Below, one piece after another: positions 26,559 through 34,955 of a stretch of DNA of 64,000 nt (positions within the stretch are counted from its first letter, which is position 1; every line of letters begins with the position of its first letter). The notes below the pieces were generated by a model that was given only the letters and a program-made list of their open reading frames with translations, was not told where the DNA came from and did no database searches. Source of the stretch: Pseudohoeflea suaedae (GTDB taxonomy: Bacteria > Pseudomonadota > Alphaproteobacteria > Rhizobiales > Rhizobiaceae). The stretch spans positions 299,615 to 363,614 of the forward strand of contig NZ_SMSI01000004.1 in NCBI RefSeq assembly GCF_004354915.1, read 5' to 3'. The translations under genes and the position numbers were made by a program.

Positions 26559-27143
26559 TCAGATCTCGAGTTCGTCTTCTTCGTATCCCTCGAGCACGCT
26601 CGTCGAGAGATAGATGTCCCGTGACGTCATGTTCTTGATGGCCGTCAGCACGTATTGCGCGCCGGTCATGAAGAAGCCGATCGGCACCCAGATCAGGGTG
26701 ATCCAGACGGGAATCTGAAGGGCGGGAAGAACGCGGCCGCGCGAGGCCTGCGTCAGGATGTAGGTGGTTGCGTAATAACACAGCCCGAACATGAAGACCG
26801 CGGTCACCAGCGCGATGCCGACCATCAGCGACTTGCGGACATTGCTGGGCAGGGCATCGTAGATCGCCGACATGCGGATGTGGCGTCCGTGCCGCGCTGC
26901 ATAGGAAATGCCCGCGAATGTGATGAGAATGATGAGGATGCGGTTGAGCTCTTCGGAGAAGAAGAGGCTTTGCTGGAATACGAAACGGCCCACCACGTTG
27001 GAGACCGTATTCAGCGCCATCAGCAGGACGCCGCTGGCGAGAAAGAAGGATTCGATCCGGCTGATGGTCGTGTCGATCACGCCCAGAACGCCGGGCAGGC
27101 TGGTTTCATGCCGGTCGATACTATCGTCACCGCTGTCGGTCAT
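26559..27143 (-). CDS. uehB: Ectoine TRAP transporter small permease (UehB)
   Basis: This 194-residue DctQ-type small subunit has four predicted membrane helices ([54 protein letters not shown] and [19 protein letters not shown]). It has an acidic cytoplasmic N-terminus of about 25 residues and a charged C-terminal tail. It pairs with UehC to form the membrane part of the ectoine uptake system. An intercistronic hairpin separates it from uehA, 87 bases upstream. Confidence 0.9.
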   Translation of the reverse strand: MTDSGDDSIDRHETSLPGVLGVIDTTISRIESFFLASGVLLMALNTVSNVVGRFVFQQSLFFSEELNRILIILITFAGISYAARHGRHIRMSAIYDALPSNVRKSLMVGIALVTAVFMFGLCYYATTYILTQASRGRVLPALQIPVWITLIWVPIGFFMTGAQYVLTAIKNMTSRDIYLSTSVLEGYEEDELEI

Positions 27144-27168
27144 GGCACATGTCCCCGATACTGGAGGA

Positions 27169-27196
27169 GACCGGGCGGGCCGAAACCCGCCCGGTC
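27169..27196 (-). other. Intercistronic hairpin after uehA
   Basis: An 11-bp perfect stem (27169-27179 with 27186-27196) around a six-base loop lies 35 bases after the uehA stop. It has no T-run, so it is more likely an mRNA-stabilising or partial-attenuation element that favours binding-protein over permease expression. Confidence 0.6.
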
Positions 27197-27230
27197 CTGT
27201 TTCTGATGATTAGTCCGGACGGATCGGGGC

Positions 27231-28253
27231 TCAGCCTTCTTCGGCGGCCTTCAGATCGGCCTTCATCTGGTCGAGGATCTTCTGACCGGAATCGCCGGTC
27301 ATCTCGATGAAGGTCTTCTCGACGTCCTTGGCGGCTTCCTTGAAGCACTTGCGCTGCTCTTCATCGAGCACCGTGACCTTCATCTCGGGCTTGGCATCCG
27401 TGATCTTCTTCAGCTCGGAATCGGCCAGGCCCTTCTGGTAGTCGACGATGTAGTCGTAGGCTTCCGTCGAGGCCTTCTCGATGAGCTTCTGGTCGTCTTC
27501 GCCCAGTCCGTCGAAGAAGTCCTTGTTGGCCATCACCGCAGTGGTGAAGTTGTTGTGGCCGGCATAGGTGATGTAGTCGGTCACCTCATAGAGCTTCGTC
27601 GAATACAGGAAGAAGGTCGGGTTTTCCTGTCCCTGAATGATGTTGGTCTGCAACGAACCGTAGACTTCACCCCACGGCAGCGGCGTCGGCGTGGCGCCGA
27701 AAGCCTTGTAGCTCTCGACCAGGAGCGGGTTGGTCATCACGCGGAACTTCACGCCCTCGAGGTCGGCGCAGGATTCCACCGGCTCCTTGGTGGTCATGGC
27801 GACTTCGCCTTCAGGGAACATCGTGAGGAGCTCGAGACCCTGCTGGGCATAGAGCTCGGGGAACATCTCGTTGACGGCCTTGGAATCCTTGTAGAAACGC
27901 GCGAGCTGGTCCTGGTCGGTCGGCAGCAGGTACGGCACGAAGAAGACCTGGGCTTCCGGGATCAGCGAACCGGTGAAGCCGGGCGACTGATCGACGAACT
28001 GGAGAATGCCGGCCTGGGCCTGTTCCATGATGTCGGCGGATTCACCGAGCGTACCGAACGGGAAGAGCTGGATCTCGTGATCGGAATTGGCCTCGATCAC
28101 TTCCTTGAACTTCTGGGCGTACTTGCCCTGCACCTCGTCCATGGCTTCCTCGAAGGCATACTTCCAGGTAGCTGCATGGGCGGTTCCGATACCTGCGATG
28201 GTGATCACGGCCGCAGCGACGGAACTGAAAAGGGTTCGCTTGTTGATGCGCAT
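27231..28253 (-). CDS. uehA: Ectoine/hydroxyectoine TRAP substrate-binding protein (UehA)
   Basis: This 340-residue DctP-family periplasmic receptor has a Sec signal peptide (about residues 1-28, ending GTAHA). Typical features are FPFGTLGESADIMEQAQAG, the substrate-carboxylate arginine region GVKFRVMTNPLLVESYKAFG and WGEVYGSLQTNIIQGQENP, all shared with TeaA/UehA. It captures ectoines for UehBC. The start has a strong GAGGAG ribosome site. It is the first gene of a ten-gene minus-strand operon ending with doeB, downstream of the EnuR-controlled intergenic region. Confidence 0.92.
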   Translation of the reverse strand: MRINKRTLFSSVAAAVITIAGIGTAHAATWKYAFEEAMDEVQGKYAQKFKEVIEANSDHEIQLFPFGTLGESADIMEQAQAGILQFVDQSPGFTGSLIPEAQVFFVPYLLPTDQDQLARFYKDSKAVNEMFPELYAQQGLELLTMFPEGEVAMTTKEPVESCADLEGVKFRVMTNPLLVESYKAFGATPTPLPWGEVYGSLQTNIIQGQENPTFFLYSTKLYEVTDYITYAGHNNFTTAVMANKDFFDGLGEDDQKLIEKASTEAYDYIVDYQKGLADSELKKITDAKPEMKVTVLDEEQRKCFKEAAKDVEKTFIEMTGDSGQKILDQMKADLKAAEEG

Positions 28254-28569
28254 AAATGGTTACTCCTCTTGTGTTTGTGCGCGACCGCAATGGAGTAAGG
28301 GCCTGCCACGGCGATGCCGGGCAGGAATGTTGCCTCGATTTCGGTCTGCGCTGTCTCCGGCGTCTACGATCCGAATTGATCGTGGCCGGTGTTCCCGCTC
28401 TATGTTTATTATTGTTCTGATTTCACAACGGTGAAACAATGACAATTTCGAGTCAACGATTATATTAAATCATTACAATCTGAGTTCAACCCCGCTGACG
28501 GACAAAGCCAGCCGCGCCGGCGGACTTTGCCTGTTCTTCGAACTAGGGGACTGGTCGCCCGCGGCAACC
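28254..28569 (-). promoter_or_regulatory. uehA promoter/leader region
   Basis: This 316-base gap lies between enuR and uehA and contains no gene. On the minus strand a plausible promoter is TTGTTT - 17 bases - AACAAT (around 28412-28440). The leader carries a GC-rich stem CCTGCC/GGCAGG (28302-28307 with 28320-28325). The distal part (28440-28490) is AT-rich. A palindrome overlapping the promoter is listed separately. Confidence 0.5.
28421..28436. promoter_or_regulatory. Candidate EnuR operator upstream of uehA
   Basis: TTTCAC-AACG-GTGAAA is a perfect inverted repeat with 6-base arms. It overlaps the predicted spacer of the uehA promoter, and flanking ATTGTT and AACAAT (28411-28416, 28435-28440) extend the dyad. 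EnuR is known to repress uehA by binding this kind of intergenic region; assignment of this exact site is inference. Confidence 0.45.
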
Positions 28570-29958
28570 CTAATTGGTCAGAAGCGCCGGCTCGAAGCGG
28601 CTTCGGACGAGCCGGGCGATGACCCTCAGGCCACTTTCCAGCATCTCGATCGACTGCCCGCCGAGGCACACGCGCACCGCCGGCTCGGGATGATCCTCGG
28701 CAATCGCGAACGCGCCTCCCGGCGCCACCGCCACACCCTGCTGGCGGGCATGGGAGACGAAATCATCCTCGCTCCAGCCGGCAGGCATCGGCAACCAGAT
28801 ATGCATGCCGTTCGGCGAGGATCTGAAGGGAACGCCCGCCAGAATGATCTCGGCCAGCCGGTTGCGTTCTGCGAAGGCTTCGCTCTGGTAGCGTGCAAGC
28901 TTCTCGGCCGTTCCGTCCTCTATCCAGCGCGCGGCGATTTCCGCCAGCATCGGCGTTGCCATCCAGTTGGTAACGAGATGCCTGTTCGCAGTAGCCGCTT
29001 CCAGCACCTCCGGCATGACGAGAAAACCCAGCCGGAGGCCCGGCATGACGCATTTTGTCAGCCCCGTGAAATAGAAGGAGCGCTCCGGCGCCATGTTGGC
29101 GATGGGTGCCGGCCGATTGGCCTGGATGGGGCCCCAGGCGTCGTTCTCGATGATGATCATGTCGCGCTGACGCGCGACCTCCACGAGCGCGCGACGCCGC
29201 TCTTCAGGCATGATGCGAGCCTGCGGGCCAAGGCCTGCGGGCATGAGATAGACAGCGCGAACGGTCTCGCGCAGGCTCAGCCGCTCGAGCGCCTCGGGTA
29301 TCATGCCATGGTCGTCCGACGGCACCCCGCGAAGACGATAGCCCAGATAGCCGGCAAGAGGCTTGAGCGTATGATGCGTCAGCGCCTCCGCTGCGATCAG
29401 GTCGCCGCCATTGGCCGCGGTCAGGATCGCCAGCGTCATCGAGGGGCTCGACCCGTTGGTGATCATCAGCCCTTGCGATTGCAGGTCGATGCCGCAATTC
29501 TTCAGCCACTTGAGCGAGCTCTCGCGGTATTTTCCGAGCGCGGTTACGGGCCTGAAAGAGGCGTAGACCGACGTCGGAAGTGTCTCGGCGAGATCCCTCA
29601 GCGCCTGCTTCATCAGTTCCGCATGCATAGGCTCGAGCACCGGCTTGAGCAGCGACAGATCGATCGTCGGACCGTCCGGATTGCGCGGCAGATAGGGTGT
29701 CCGGGTCTCGTTGCGTATCGCCCGCACAAAGGTGCCCCGGCCCACTTCGCCGGAGATGACGCCACGCCTGATCAACTCGTCATAGGCGCGCCCCACCGTC
29801 TGCACGCTCAACCCGAGATCATAGGCGAGATTGCGATGAGTGGGGAGACGGTCGCCGTGCTTCAACTGACCGCTTTCGATCGCCTGCATGACCGCATCGG
29901 CCAGCGAACGATAGGCGGGACGACGAAGCGTCCCGGGTTGTGGAGGCCATATTGTCAT
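28570..29958 (-). CDS. enuR: Ectoine-responsive MocR/GntR regulator EnuR
   Basis: This 462-residue protein has an N-terminal GntR winged helix (~residues 12-80, LPTHRNLAYDLGLSVQTVGRAY) and an aminotransferase-fold sensor (~100-455). The PLP lysine is K302 in TGLTKCVMPGLRLGF, the same position reported for Ruegeria EnuR. In that system PLP reacts with diaminobutyrate intermediates, relieving repression of the import/catabolic genes. The gene lies between the uehA operon (same strand, downstream) and the divergent asnC-doeC-doeD genes, whose start is only 63 bases away. Confidence 0.93.
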   Translation of the reverse strand: MTIWPPQPGTLRRPAYRSLADAVMQAIESGQLKHGDRLPTHRNLAYDLGLSVQTVGRAYDELIRRGVISGEVGRGTFVRAIRNETRTPYLPRNPDGPTIDLSLLKPVLEPMHAELMKQALRDLAETLPTSVYASFRPVTALGKYRESSLKWLKNCGIDLQSQGLMITNGSSPSMTLAILTAANGGDLIAAEALTHHTLKPLAGYLGYRLRGVPSDDHGMIPEALERLSLRETVRAVYLMPAGLGPQARIMPEERRRALVEVARQRDMIIIENDAWGPIQANRPAPIANMAPERSFYFTGLTKCVMPGLRLGFLVMPEVLEAATANRHLVTNWMATPMLAEIAARWIEDGTAEKLARYQSEAFAERNRLAEIILAGVPFRSSPNGMHIWLPMPAGWSEDDFVSHARQQGVAVAPGGAFAIAEDHPEPAVRVCLGGQSIEMLESGLRVIARLVRSRFEPALLTN

Positions 29959-30021
29959 GGTTTAGTGTGACCCGAAAAAGGGACAATTGACAAGCCCCTG
30001 CCCGCTCTTTGGAAACCCGTA

Positions 30022-30510
30022 ATGATCAAGCTCGACGACCGCGATATCAAGATTTTGTCCGTACTCGACCGCGAGGGACGCATCTCCAAGACGGAGCTGG
30101 CCAGGCGCGTCTCCCTCTCGGCCACACCTTGCTGGGAACGGCTGCAGCGGCTTGAAAAGGCGGGCATCATTTCCGCCTACCGTGCGGAAATCAGCCTGAA
30201 GAAGATTGCTGCCCATGTTGAGGTCTTCGTGATGGCCGAACTCGAGAATCACCGGGTCGAAACCATGCAGGGTTTCGAGCGTGCGGTAGAGCGCTACGAC
30301 GAGATCGTCAATTGCTGGGCACTGGGAGGCGGCTACGATTATCTGCTTCATATCGTCTGCAGGGACATCGACACCTACCAGCGCATGATCGACCAGCTGC
30401 TCGGCGAGGGCGCGGGCTTTGCGCGTTATTTCACCTATATCGTCACCAAGCCCGTCAAATCCGGCAGCATTCCCTTCGAGAGCCTGCTGCCGGCGAGCGG
30501 CAGGCGGTGA
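30022..30510 (+). CDS. Lrp/AsnC-family regulator of ectoine catabolism
   Basis: This 162-residue protein has an N-terminal helix-turn-helix (DRDIKILSVLDREGRISKTE, then LARRVSLSATPCWERLQRLEKAGII) and a C-terminal RAM ligand-binding domain. AsnC/DoeX-type regulators accompany ectoine catabolic genes in Halomonas and marine Alphaproteobacteria and are thought to activate them. Here it opens a plus-strand unit with doeC and doeD, divergent from enuR across only 63 bases. Both regulators may therefore read the same short control region. Confidence 0.9.
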   Translation: MIKLDDRDIKILSVLDREGRISKTELARRVSLSATPCWERLQRLEKAGIISAYRAEISLKKIAAHVEVFVMAELENHRVETMQGFERAVERYDEIVNCWALGGGYDYLLHIVCRDIDTYQRMIDQLLGEGAGFARYFTYIVTKPVKSGSIPFESLLPASGRR

Positions 30511-30537
30511 CTTTCTCTCCCTTTCACCCCGGCAAGA

Positions 30538-30550
30538 AGAGGAATCCTCT
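30538..30550. promoter_or_regulatory. Palindrome between asnC-type gene and doeC
   Basis: AGAGGA-A-TCCTCT is a perfect 13-base dyad in the 149-base gap before doeC. A related half-element, AAGAGGATCC, follows about 27 bases later. It could be an operator or part of a weak stem; there is no T-run. Function unknown. Confidence 0.3.
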
Positions 30551-30659
30551 GCCAGAGCGCTGTCGATAAGAGGATCCGACTGCCAGTCCCCGGTTAGTCT
30601 CGACGCATCGGATTGCCCGCCTGAAGGGCGATCCCTCACAGACGAAACGGGAGAGAGAC

Positions 30660-32150
30660 ATGGCAAAAGCGCACCGCATCGATATCGACCGTCCGGACAT
30701 GTCGCGCCTCGACGATCCCAAGCTCCTGCGCAGCTTCTCCTACATTGACGGAAAGTGGACGGCTGCGACCGACGGCGCGGCGTTGCGCGTGACGAACCCG
30801 GCTGACGGCTCCGAATTCGGCGAGATCGCCGCCTTGAGCAGCGACGAGAGCGCGGCCGCAGTCGAAGCCGCACAGACCGCCTTCGCCGGATGGGCGGCCC
30901 TGCTGCCGCAGGTACGCTCGAAAATCCTGCGCCGCTGGTTCGACCTCATGGGCGAACACCGTGAGGATCTCGCCCGCATCATGGTTCTCGAACAGGGCAA
31001 GCCGATCTCGGAAGCCCGTGGCGAGATCGACTATGCGGCAGCCTTCATCGAGTTCTACGCGGAGGAGGCCAAGCGCCCCAATATCGAGAGCGTCACCTCC
31101 CACCTGCCCGACGCGGAGGTGGAGGTCTGGCGCGAGCCGCTCGGCGTTGCAGCTCTCATTACCCCCTGGAACTTCCCTTCCGCCATGATCACCCGCAAGG
31201 CCGCGGCAGCCCTTGCCGCCGGCTGCACGGTGCTGGTTCATCCCTCGGCGGAAACCCCGTTCTCGGCGCTCGCACTGGCAGAGCTCGCCGAACGCGCAGG
31301 GCTTCCCGCCGGTGTCTTCAATGTGGTGACCGGCGACGCCGCCACGATCGTCGAACCGTGGCTCAACGATGCCCGCGTCCGGGCCCTGTCCTTCACCGGC
31401 TCCACGGAAATCGGAAAACACCTCTTCCGCCGTTCCGCCGATACGGTAAAGCGGCTGGTGCTCGAACTGGGCGGTCATGCGCCCTTCATCCTCTTTGCCG
31501 ATGCCGATATGGATCAGGCCGTCGACGAGGCGATCAAGGCCAAGTTCGCGACCTCCGGGCAGGACTGCCTGGGCGCCAACCGCTTCTTCGTGGAACGCTC
31601 GGTCTACCAGGCGTTCTGCGAAAAATTCGCCGCCCGCACGGCCATGCTGTCCGTCGGCATCGGCATGGACGATCCCGATATCGGGCCGCTGATGAACGAG
31701 AAAGCGGTCGCCAAGCAGCGACAGCATGTCGAAGACGCAGTCAAGAAGGGGGCGCACGTTCTGACCGGCGGCAAGGGCCATGAGGCCGGCGATCTCTTCT
31801 TCGAGCCGACCGTTCTTGCCGATGTGTCCGCCGACGCCCTCATCATGCACGAGGAAACATTCGGCCCCGTCGCTGCGATCGCCCCCTTCGACACGGAAGA
31901 GGAAGCGCTCGCCCGCGCCAACGACACCGAATATGGCCTCGTGGCCTATCTCCACACCCAGGACCCACGCCGCATCTACCGCGCCAGCCGGGCGCTGCAA
32001 TTCGGCATGGTCGCCGTCAACCGCACCAAGGTCACCGGCGCACCGATACCCTTCGGCGGCATGAAACAGTCCGGCGTCGAACGCGAAGGGTCGCGTCTCG
32101 GCATGGAAGCCTTCACCGAAGTCAAATATGTCTGCCGCGACTGGGCCTGA
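30660..32150 (+). CDS. doeC: NAD(P)-dependent semialdehyde dehydrogenase of ectoine catabolism (DoeC/Ssd)
   Basis: This 496-residue aldehyde dehydrogenase has the catalytic cysteine in SGQDCLGANRFFV and the general-base glutamate in LVLELGGHAPF; PWNFPSAMI and FTGSTEIGK form the cofactor pocket. It resembles succinate-semialdehyde dehydrogenases. In ectoine breakdown it oxidises aspartate semialdehyde made by the DoeD transaminase to aspartate. ATG 30660 follows GGGAGAGAG. It is followed 55 bases later by doeD. A more general semialdehyde role is possible, since the family is broad. Confidence 0.9.
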   Translation: MAKAHRIDIDRPDMSRLDDPKLLRSFSYIDGKWTAATDGAALRVTNPADGSEFGEIAALSSDESAAAVEAAQTAFAGWAALLPQVRSKILRRWFDLMGEHREDLARIMVLEQGKPISEARGEIDYAAAFIEFYAEEAKRPNIESVTSHLPDAEVEVWREPLGVAALITPWNFPSAMITRKAAAALAAGCTVLVHPSAETPFSALALAELAERAGLPAGVFNVVTGDAATIVEPWLNDARVRALSFTGSTEIGKHLFRRSADTVKRLVLELGGHAPFILFADADMDQAVDEAIKAKFATSGQDCLGANRFFVERSVYQAFCEKFAARTAMLSVGIGMDDPDIGPLMNEKAVAKQRQHVEDAVKKGAHVLTGGKGHEAGDLFFEPTVLADVSADALIMHEETFGPVAAIAPFDTEEEALARANDTEYGLVAYLHTQDPRRIYRASRALQFGMVAVNRTKVTGAPIPFGGMKQSGVEREGSRLGMEAFTEVKYVCRDWA

Positions 32151-32205
32151 GCCCGCGGCAGAGCCTCGCAAGACGACGCACGAACGATAATCGAAAGGAA
32201 AGCCG

Positions 32206-33576
32206 ATGCTACGCAACGACCAGCTCGACCAGTGGGATCACGACCACTTCTTCCATCCCTCGACCCATCTGGGTCAGTTCGCCCGTGGTGAGCTGAAGAA
32301 CCGGATCGTCACCGGCGGCCAAGGCGCCCACATCTCCGACCGCGAAGGCAACAAGCTGCTCGACGCCTTTGCCGGCCTCTATTGCGTCAACATCGGCTAT
32401 GGCCGTCAGGAAGTGGCCGACGCCATTGCCGAGCAGGCAAGGGAGCTCGCTTATTATCACTCCTATGTCGGCCACGGCACGGAAGCCTCGGTCACCCTCG
32501 CCAAGATGATCATCGACCGCGCGCCCGCCAACATGAGCCGCGTCTATTTCGGCCTTTCGGGTTCGGATGCCAACGAGACCAACGTCAAACTCGTCTGGTA
32601 CTACAACAACATTCTCGGCCGTCCCGAGAAGAAGAAGATCATCTCGCGCTGGCGCGGCTATCATGGATCCGGCCTGATGACCGGCTCGCTGACCGGCCTC
32701 GCACTGTTCCACAAGAAGTTCGACCTGCCGCTCACCAACGTCATCCATACGGAGGCACCCTATTATTACCGCCGCGACGATCTCACCCTGTCGGAAGACG
32801 ATTTCGTCGTTCATTGCGCCCGTGAACTCGAAGCCCTGATCGAGCGCGAAGGTGCCGACACCATCGCAGCCTTCATCGGCGAGCCGGTCCTCGGCACCGG
32901 TGGCATCGTGCCGCCGCCCGCAGGCTACTGGGAAGCCATCCAGGACGTCCTGAAAAAGCACGACATCCTGCTGATCGCCGACGAAGTGGTAACCGGCTTC
33001 GGCCGTCTCGGCACCATGTTCGGCTCCGCCCATTACGGCATCGAGCCCGACATCATCACCATCGCCAAGGGGCTGACTTCGGCCTATGCCCCGCTGTCCG
33101 GCTCGATCATCTCGGACAAGGTCTGGAAGGTGCTAGAGCAGGGTACCGACGAGAACGGCCCGATCGGACACGGCTGGACCTATTCGGCGCACCCGATCGG
33201 CGCGGCAGCCGGCGTTGCCAACCTCCAGCTTCTCGACAAGCTGAACCTTGTTTCGAATGCCGGCGAGACCGGAGCCTATCTCAACAAGGCCATGTCCGAT
33301 GCGCTGGGCGATCACGCCAATATCGGCCAGATCCGCGGCGAAGGCATGCTGTGCGCCGTCGAATTCGTCGAGGACCGCGACAGCCGCACCTTCTTCGATC
33401 CGTCGAAGAAGGTCGGACCGTCCGTCTCCGCCGCCATGCTCAAGCGGGGCGTGATTGCCCGCGCCATGCCGCAGGGCGACATCATCGGCTACGCGCCGCC
33501 ATTCTGCCTGACCCGCGAGGAAGCCGACACCATCGTTTCGGCCACCGTCGATGCGGTCAGGGAAGTGCTCGGCTAA
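32206..33576 (+). CDS. doeD: Diaminobutyrate aminotransferase of ectoine catabolism (DoeD/Atf)
   Basis: This 456-residue class III PLP aminotransferase has its PLP lysine in IIT(I)[13 protein letters not shown] and the upstream Asp in [14 protein letters not shown]. DoeD removes the terminal amino group of L-2,4-diaminobutyrate to form aspartate semialdehyde, the substrate of DoeC. ATG 32206 has AAGGAAAG upstream. A strong terminator follows. Together with doeA, doeB and doeC it completes the route from ectoine to aspartate in this window. Confidence 0.9.
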   Translation: MLRNDQLDQWDHDHFFHPSTHLGQFARGELKNRIVTGGQGAHISDREGNKLLDAFAGLYCVNIGYGRQEVADAIAEQARELAYYHSYVGHGTEASVTLAKMIIDRAPANMSRVYFGLSGSDANETNVKLVWYYNNILGRPEKKKIISRWRGYHGSGLMTGSLTGLALFHKKFDLPLTNVIHTEAPYYYRRDDLTLSEDDFVVHCARELEALIEREGADTIAAFIGEPVLGTGGIVPPPAGYWEAIQDVLKKHDILLIADEVVTGFGRLGTMFGSAHYGIEPDIITIAKGLTSAYAPLSGSIISDKVWKVLEQGTDENGPIGHGWTYSAHPIGAAAGVANLQLLDKLNLVSNAGETGAYLNKAMSDALGDHANIGQIRGEGMLCAVEFVEDRDSRTFFDPSKKVGPSVSAAMLKRGVIARAMPQGDIIGYAPPFCLTREEADTIVSATVDAVREVLG

Positions 33577-33599
33577 GCACCGCCGCAACCCGAAAGACG

Positions 33600-33631
33600 A
33601 AAGCGCGGGATCGCAAGACCCCGCGCTTTTT
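33600..33631 (+). terminator. Rho-independent terminator after doeD
   Basis: An 8-10 bp stem (AAAGCGCGGG at 33600-33609 with CCCGCGCTTT at 33620-33629) with a ten-base loop is followed by a run of T to 33631. It lies 24 bases after doeD, between convergent doeD and the TetR gene. Confidence 0.85.
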
Positions 33632-33653
33632 CATTGCCGAGCAATCGCTTCGT

Positions 33654-34235
33654 TCAGCGCTTGCGCAATCCGTCGACGAAGACGTCGATGAGCCGCAGGG
33701 CCGCCGTCGGCCCGCCGCTCTGGTTCTGCGAATAATAGATGCCGACGAGCGCGCGGAAGACGTCTTCCGGCCCGATGTCGTCCCGGAGCGTGCCGTCGCC
33801 GACCCCGCGATCGATCAGCATGCCGATCGACCCCGTCATCTTGTCCATCGAATAGGTTTTCAGTTCGTCCGATGCCTGTGTGGCCAGCTGCAGCGCCTCG
33901 ATCATGCCTTTCTTGGTCGCGAAAAGTCGGACGCTCGCATGGATCCAGCGCTGGAGCGCCGTCACCGGCTCCACCTGCTCGCGCAGCAGTTCCTCGGCGA
34001 GCGCATGGAGGATGTCGACCTCATTGCGGTAAACCGCCTCGAACAGCTCTTCGCGTGTCGGGAAATGCCGGTAGAGTGTCCCGATCCCCACGCCCGCCTC
34101 ACGCGCCACGGCCTCGAGACTCGCCTGCCCGCCGCCCGCGCCGAAGACAGTGGACGCTGCCGCCAGAAGCTTCTCCCGGTTCCTCAGTGAATCCGCCCGC
34201 GGTTTGCGCCTTGCCTTGCTCGTTTCCGGTGCCAT
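33654..34235 (-). CDS. TetR-family transcriptional regulator
   Basis: This ~193-residue repressor has an N-terminal helix-turn-helix (~residues 20-65: ASLEAVAREAGVGIGTLYRHF) typical of TetR/AcrR, and a variable ligand-binding C-terminal domain. It is divergent from the molybdenum hydroxylase genes, whose promoter contains a perfect palindrome, so it probably represses them and possibly itself. The ATG at 34235 is used; an in-frame GTG at 34250 would add five residues, and neither has a strong ribosome site. Ligand unknown, perhaps an aldehyde or aromatic substrate of the adjacent enzyme. Confidence 0.87.
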   Translation of the reverse strand: MAPETSKARRKPRADSLRNREKLLAAASTVFGAGGGQASLEAVAREAGVGIGTLYRHFPTREELFEAVYRNEVDILHALAEELLREQVEPVTALQRWIHASVRLFATKKGMIEALQLATQASDELKTYSMDKMTGSIGMLIDRGVGDGTLRDDIGPEDVFRALVGIYYSQNQSGGPTAALRLIDVFVDGLRKR

Positions 34236-34258
34236 TTTGTTTTTATACACTCATACTC

Positions 34259-34287
34259 TTGATAAACGGAGGGGTCCTCCGTATATT
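34259..34287 (+). promoter_or_regulatory. Predicted sigma-70 promoter of the molybdenum hydroxylase operon
   Basis: TTGATA (34259-34264), exactly 17 bases, then TATATT (34282-34287) gives a near-consensus promoter. It would produce a leader of roughly 135 bases before the first gene. The 17-base spacer is filled by a palindrome, which suggests direct repression. Confidence 0.7.
34266..34282. promoter_or_regulatory. TetR-type operator
   Basis: ACGGAGG-GGT-CCTCCGT is a perfect inverted repeat with 7-base arms and a 3-base centre. It lies precisely between the -35 and -10 boxes of the divergent promoter, the classic geometry for TetR repression. Confidence 0.7.
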
Positions 34288-34430
34288 ATCGCTACGCGCG
34301 GAATCCTCACAAGCTGCAGCTCGTGTCGTTCCGTCCGGATGCCGAACCGTGCGCGTCGGTCCCCGTCCCTGCGTCCCATCTCCGCGTTCCCGCGCGGCCA
34401 GTCCCGAACATATCCTGAATGGAGTACCTC

Positions 34431-34955
34431 ATGTCACTCTCCATCAGCCTCGCCATCAATGGTCGTCAGCATGACGTCGCGCTTAACGATCCGCGCGTCA
34501 CACTGCTCGACCTGCTTCGCGAGCGCCTCGATCTTCCCGGAACCAAGAAAGGCTGCGACCGCGGTCAGTGCGGCGCGTGCACCGTACTCGTCGACGGTCG
34601 ACGCATCAACTCCTGCCTCGCTCTTGCCGCCAGCATGGACGGCGCCGAAATCACCACCATCGAAGGCCTTGCGGAGGGAGACGAGCTCCACCCGGTCCAG
34701 GCCGCCTTCATCGAGCACGACGCCTTCCAGTGCGGCTACTGCACTCCCGGGCAGATCATGAGCGCCGTCGGCCTCATCAAGGAAGGCATGGCCGGCGACG
34801 ATCCCGAACGCGTCCGCGAACTCATGAGCGGCAATATCTGCCGCTGCGGCGCCTATCAGGGCATCACCGAGGCCGTGCTGGAGGCCGGCCGCAAGGCCGC
34901 CGAGAACGCACAGCCCCAGACCGGAAACCCGGATACCGGAAAGGACGCCGCATGA
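34431..34955 (+). CDS. Molybdenum hydroxylase [2Fe-2S] small subunit (XdhC/PaoA-like)
   Basis: This 174-residue iron-sulfur subunit is of the xanthine dehydrogenase/aldehyde oxidase family. The plant-type ferredoxin cluster is ligated by GCDRGQCGACTVLVDG plus the cysteine in INSCLAL; the second cluster by CGYCTPGQIM and NICRCGAYQG. Unlike E. coli PaoA it has no twin-arginine leader, so the enzyme is probably cytoplasmic. Start ATG 34431 has TGGAG six bases upstream. The stop overlaps the FAD-subunit start by four bases (ATGA), indicating coupled synthesis of the heterotrimer. Confidence 0.93.
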   Translation: MSLSISLAINGRQHDVALNDPRVTLLDLLRERLDLPGTKKGCDRGQCGACTVLVDGRRINSCLALAASMDGAEITTIEGLAEGDELHPVQAAFIEHDAFQCGYCTPGQIMSAVGLIKEGMAGDDPERVRELMSGNICRCGAYQGITEAVLEAGRKAAENAQPQTGNPDTGKDAA

